From positions 1 through 6,613 of the forward strand of contig JAHJMH010000061.1 of assembly GCA_018821425.1 (NCBI GenBank): DNA of 6,613 nt. The letters run 5' to 3'. The notes under the pieces were generated by a model. It made no database searches, was not told the origin of the DNA, and saw nothing but the letters and a program-made list of their open reading frames with translations. The position numbers and the translations under genes were made by a program. Source of the DNA: Nanobdellota archaeon. Lineage in GTDB: Archaea > Nanobdellota > Nanobdellia > Pacearchaeales > GW2011-AR1. Each line of letters opens with the position of its first letter. The stretch's first letter is position 1. Below are positions 5,926 through 6,613 of the stretch, one piece after another.

Positions 5926-6000
5926 CTAATTAGAAACAAAGAGTCCGCAGATTCCTATGAAAAATATTTTGAAATTATGTGGAAGAACTCCAAAAAGTAA
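5887..6000 (+). pseudogene. C-terminal remnant resembling a TrmB-type transcriptional regulator
   Basis: This frame encodes about 37 residues ending at TAA 5998-6000. The last part, VYFLIRNKESADSYEKYFEI followed by MWKNSKK, resembles the C-terminal end of TrmB-like regulators (a strand, then an x-D-S-Y-x-x-Y-F-x-x-x-W helix). Upstream the frame meets a stop at 5863-5865 and contains no ATG, GTG or TTG start before the motif, so the N-terminal DNA-binding part is gone. The rest of the gene is not seen in the other frames nearby. The similarity is from memory. A short functional peptide from an unseen start is possible but unlikely. Confidence 0.4.
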
Positions 6001-6002
6001 AA

Positions 6003-6022
6003 TTCCTACCTTGAGGTAGGAA
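6003..6022. promoter_or_regulatory. Inverted repeat next to the vapBC promoter, candidate VapB operator
   Basis: TTCCTACC (6003-6010) and GGTAGGAA (6015-6022) are perfect 8-bp arms around a TTGA loop. The element ends 2 bp before the TATA-like box, over the BRE position. VapB proteins with AbrB folds commonly bind inverted repeats at their own promoters, so autoregulation is likely. Read on the minus strand it is a stem followed by TTTTACTTTTT, so it could instead be a terminator for a leftward transcript, although no leftward gene is seen to its right. Confidence 0.5.
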
Positions 6023-6024
6023 AA

Positions 6025-6032
6025 TTTAAATA
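6025..6032 (+). promoter_or_regulatory. TATA-like box for vapBC
   Basis: TTTAAATA is centred about 25 nt before the ATG at 6054, again predicting a leaderless first gene. The adjacent inverted repeat would place a repressor directly against bound TBP/TFB. Confidence 0.55.
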
Positions 6033-6053
6033 ACCTCAAAAGCTTCTTCTTCA

Positions 6054-6302
6054 ATGATAATAAAAAGACCGCTCGGAGAAAAAGGTCAGGTTGTAATCCC
6101 CAAGAATATAAGGACGTTATTTAATTTAAGGAAAGGCGAGAATATAATTTTTGAAGTTAATGATAACAATGTTACAATAAAACCAGAGAAGAAAGAAGAC
6201 ATTAAAAATTTTCTTGATGAGTTCTTTAATTCTGTCTCCAAAGAAAATATCACCCTCGAAGACATCCGGAAAGCGGAGGATGAAAGTTATGATTTACCTT
6301 GA
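6054..6302 (+). CDS. vapB: AbrB-family antitoxin (VapB-like)
   Basis: An 82-residue antitoxin. Residues 1-46 form an AbrB/SpoVT DNA-binding fold with the typical GEKGQVVIPKNIR loop (8-20), FNLRKGENI (23-31) and VTIKPEK (40-46). The acidic C-terminal part (about 47-82, with FLDEFF and LEDIRKAEDE) is the segment that in VapB proteins wraps the toxin and fills its active site. The gene overlaps the PIN-domain toxin gene by 14 nt, the normal antitoxin-first arrangement, which keeps expression of the two linked. An inverted repeat and TATA box lie just upstream, consistent with self-repression by the VapBC complex. The length is typical. The pairing with a PIN gene makes the assignment secure. Confidence 0.9.
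   Translation: MIIKRPLGEKGQVVIPKNIRTLFNLRKGENIIFEVNDNNVTIKPEKKEDIKNFLDEFFNSVSKENITLEDIRKAEDESYDLP
6275..6279 (+). promoter_or_regulatory. Shine-Dalgarno site for vapC
   Basis: GGAGG inside the vapB coding sequence lies 9 nt before the ATG at 6289. It fixes the toxin start. It also shows that ribosome-binding sites are used for internal operon genes here, while first genes appear leaderless. Confidence 0.6.
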
Positions 6303-6613
6303 TGCGAATATTTTTATTTTTGCAATTATGAATAACAAAGAGAAGGGTGAGTCCTGCAGAAAAATTCTTAGGGGCGTCGCTTCCGGAAAGATTGACGCTG
6401 CAACTTCGGGATTAACTTGGGATGAAGTTATTTACTTCTTAATAAAACGTGCATCTCTGAAAACGATAAAACAACAAAGTAATAAAATCCTCAAATTCCC
6501 CAACCTGATTTTTCTTAAAACAGATTTAGAAATTTTGGAAAAAGCAGAAGAGCTCAGAACTTGCTATGGCCTTAAACCAAGGGACGCAATTCACGCAGCG
6601 ACAGCCATCATAA
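6289..6613 (+). CDS. vapC: PIN-domain ribonuclease toxin (VapC-like), 3' end outside window
   Basis: The first 108 residues of a PIN-domain protein are present; family members are usually 125-140 residues, so a short C-terminal piece is missing. The start MIYLDANIFIF has catalytic D5. TWDEV carries E46, and KPRDAIHAATAI carries D99, matching the three first acidic residues of the PIN active site. The fourth would lie beyond the edge. VapC toxins cleave RNA, often tRNA or rRNA, when freed from VapB; the target here cannot be read from sequence. A good ribosome-binding site and a 14-nt overlap with vapB fix the start. No frameshift is seen in the visible part, so the toxin is probably functional. 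Confidence 0.9.
   Translation, partial: MIYLDANIFIFAIMNNKEKGESCRKILRGVASGKIDAATSGLTWDEVIYFLIKRASLKTIKQQSNKILKFPNLIFLKTDLEILEKAEELRTCYGLKPRDAIHAATAII

Noticed and set aside
6003..6022. CRISPR repeat or attachment site
   Set aside because: The palindrome occurs once in the window, with no spacer array, integrase or flanking duplication.
1..6613. tRNA or rRNA genes
   Set aside because: No cloverleaf, TTCGA-type T-loop context or conserved rRNA segment was noticed in the intergenic regions.

Overview
The window looks archaeal and most likely comes from a DPANN genome of the Pacearchaeota/Woesearchaeota type. The evidence is an archaeal sliding clamp, an archaeo-eukaryotic primase, A/T-rich TATA-like boxes about 25-28 nt upstream of nearly every first gene, a pilin-like N-terminus of the KKGQVTIF type, a secreted Ig/thrombospondin-like surface protein and a VapBC pair. 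Lineage is inferred from remembered family resemblance, since no search could be run.

Layout. Positions 1-3197 are transcribed leftward. From right to left they hold the PCNA gene, a 554-residue secreted and membrane-anchored surface protein, and the 5' part of a class III signal peptide (pilin-like) protein that runs off the left edge. Each has its own TATA-like box. From 3287 onward transcription is rightward: a 494-residue primase divergent from PCNA, a two-gene unit (a 69-residue lysine-rich helical protein overlapping an AbrB-nucleotidyltransferase fusion), a short scar with two apparent gene remnants (about 5808-6000), and a VapB-VapC toxin-antitoxin pair cut off by the right edge.

How the parts relate. 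PCNA and primase are both replication proteins and share a 68-90 bp divergent promoter region with a perfect 7-bp inverted repeat between the two TATA boxes, so they may be co-regulated. The primase appears to be a single-chain enzyme: a PriS-like catalytic core without the zinc knuckle, followed by a PriL-C-terminal-like region in which I see no cysteines for an Fe-S cluster. The two envelope genes at the left look like independent surface functions.

The right-hand third is more accessory in character. The AbrB-nucleotidyltransferase unit has a tandem 10-bp repeat between its TATA box and start codon. The VapBC promoter is abutted by an 8-bp inverted repeat. The gene debris between the two units suggests past rearrangement. 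The most interesting candidates for something undescribed are the helical small protein/AbrB-NTase pair and the cysteine-free single-chain primase.
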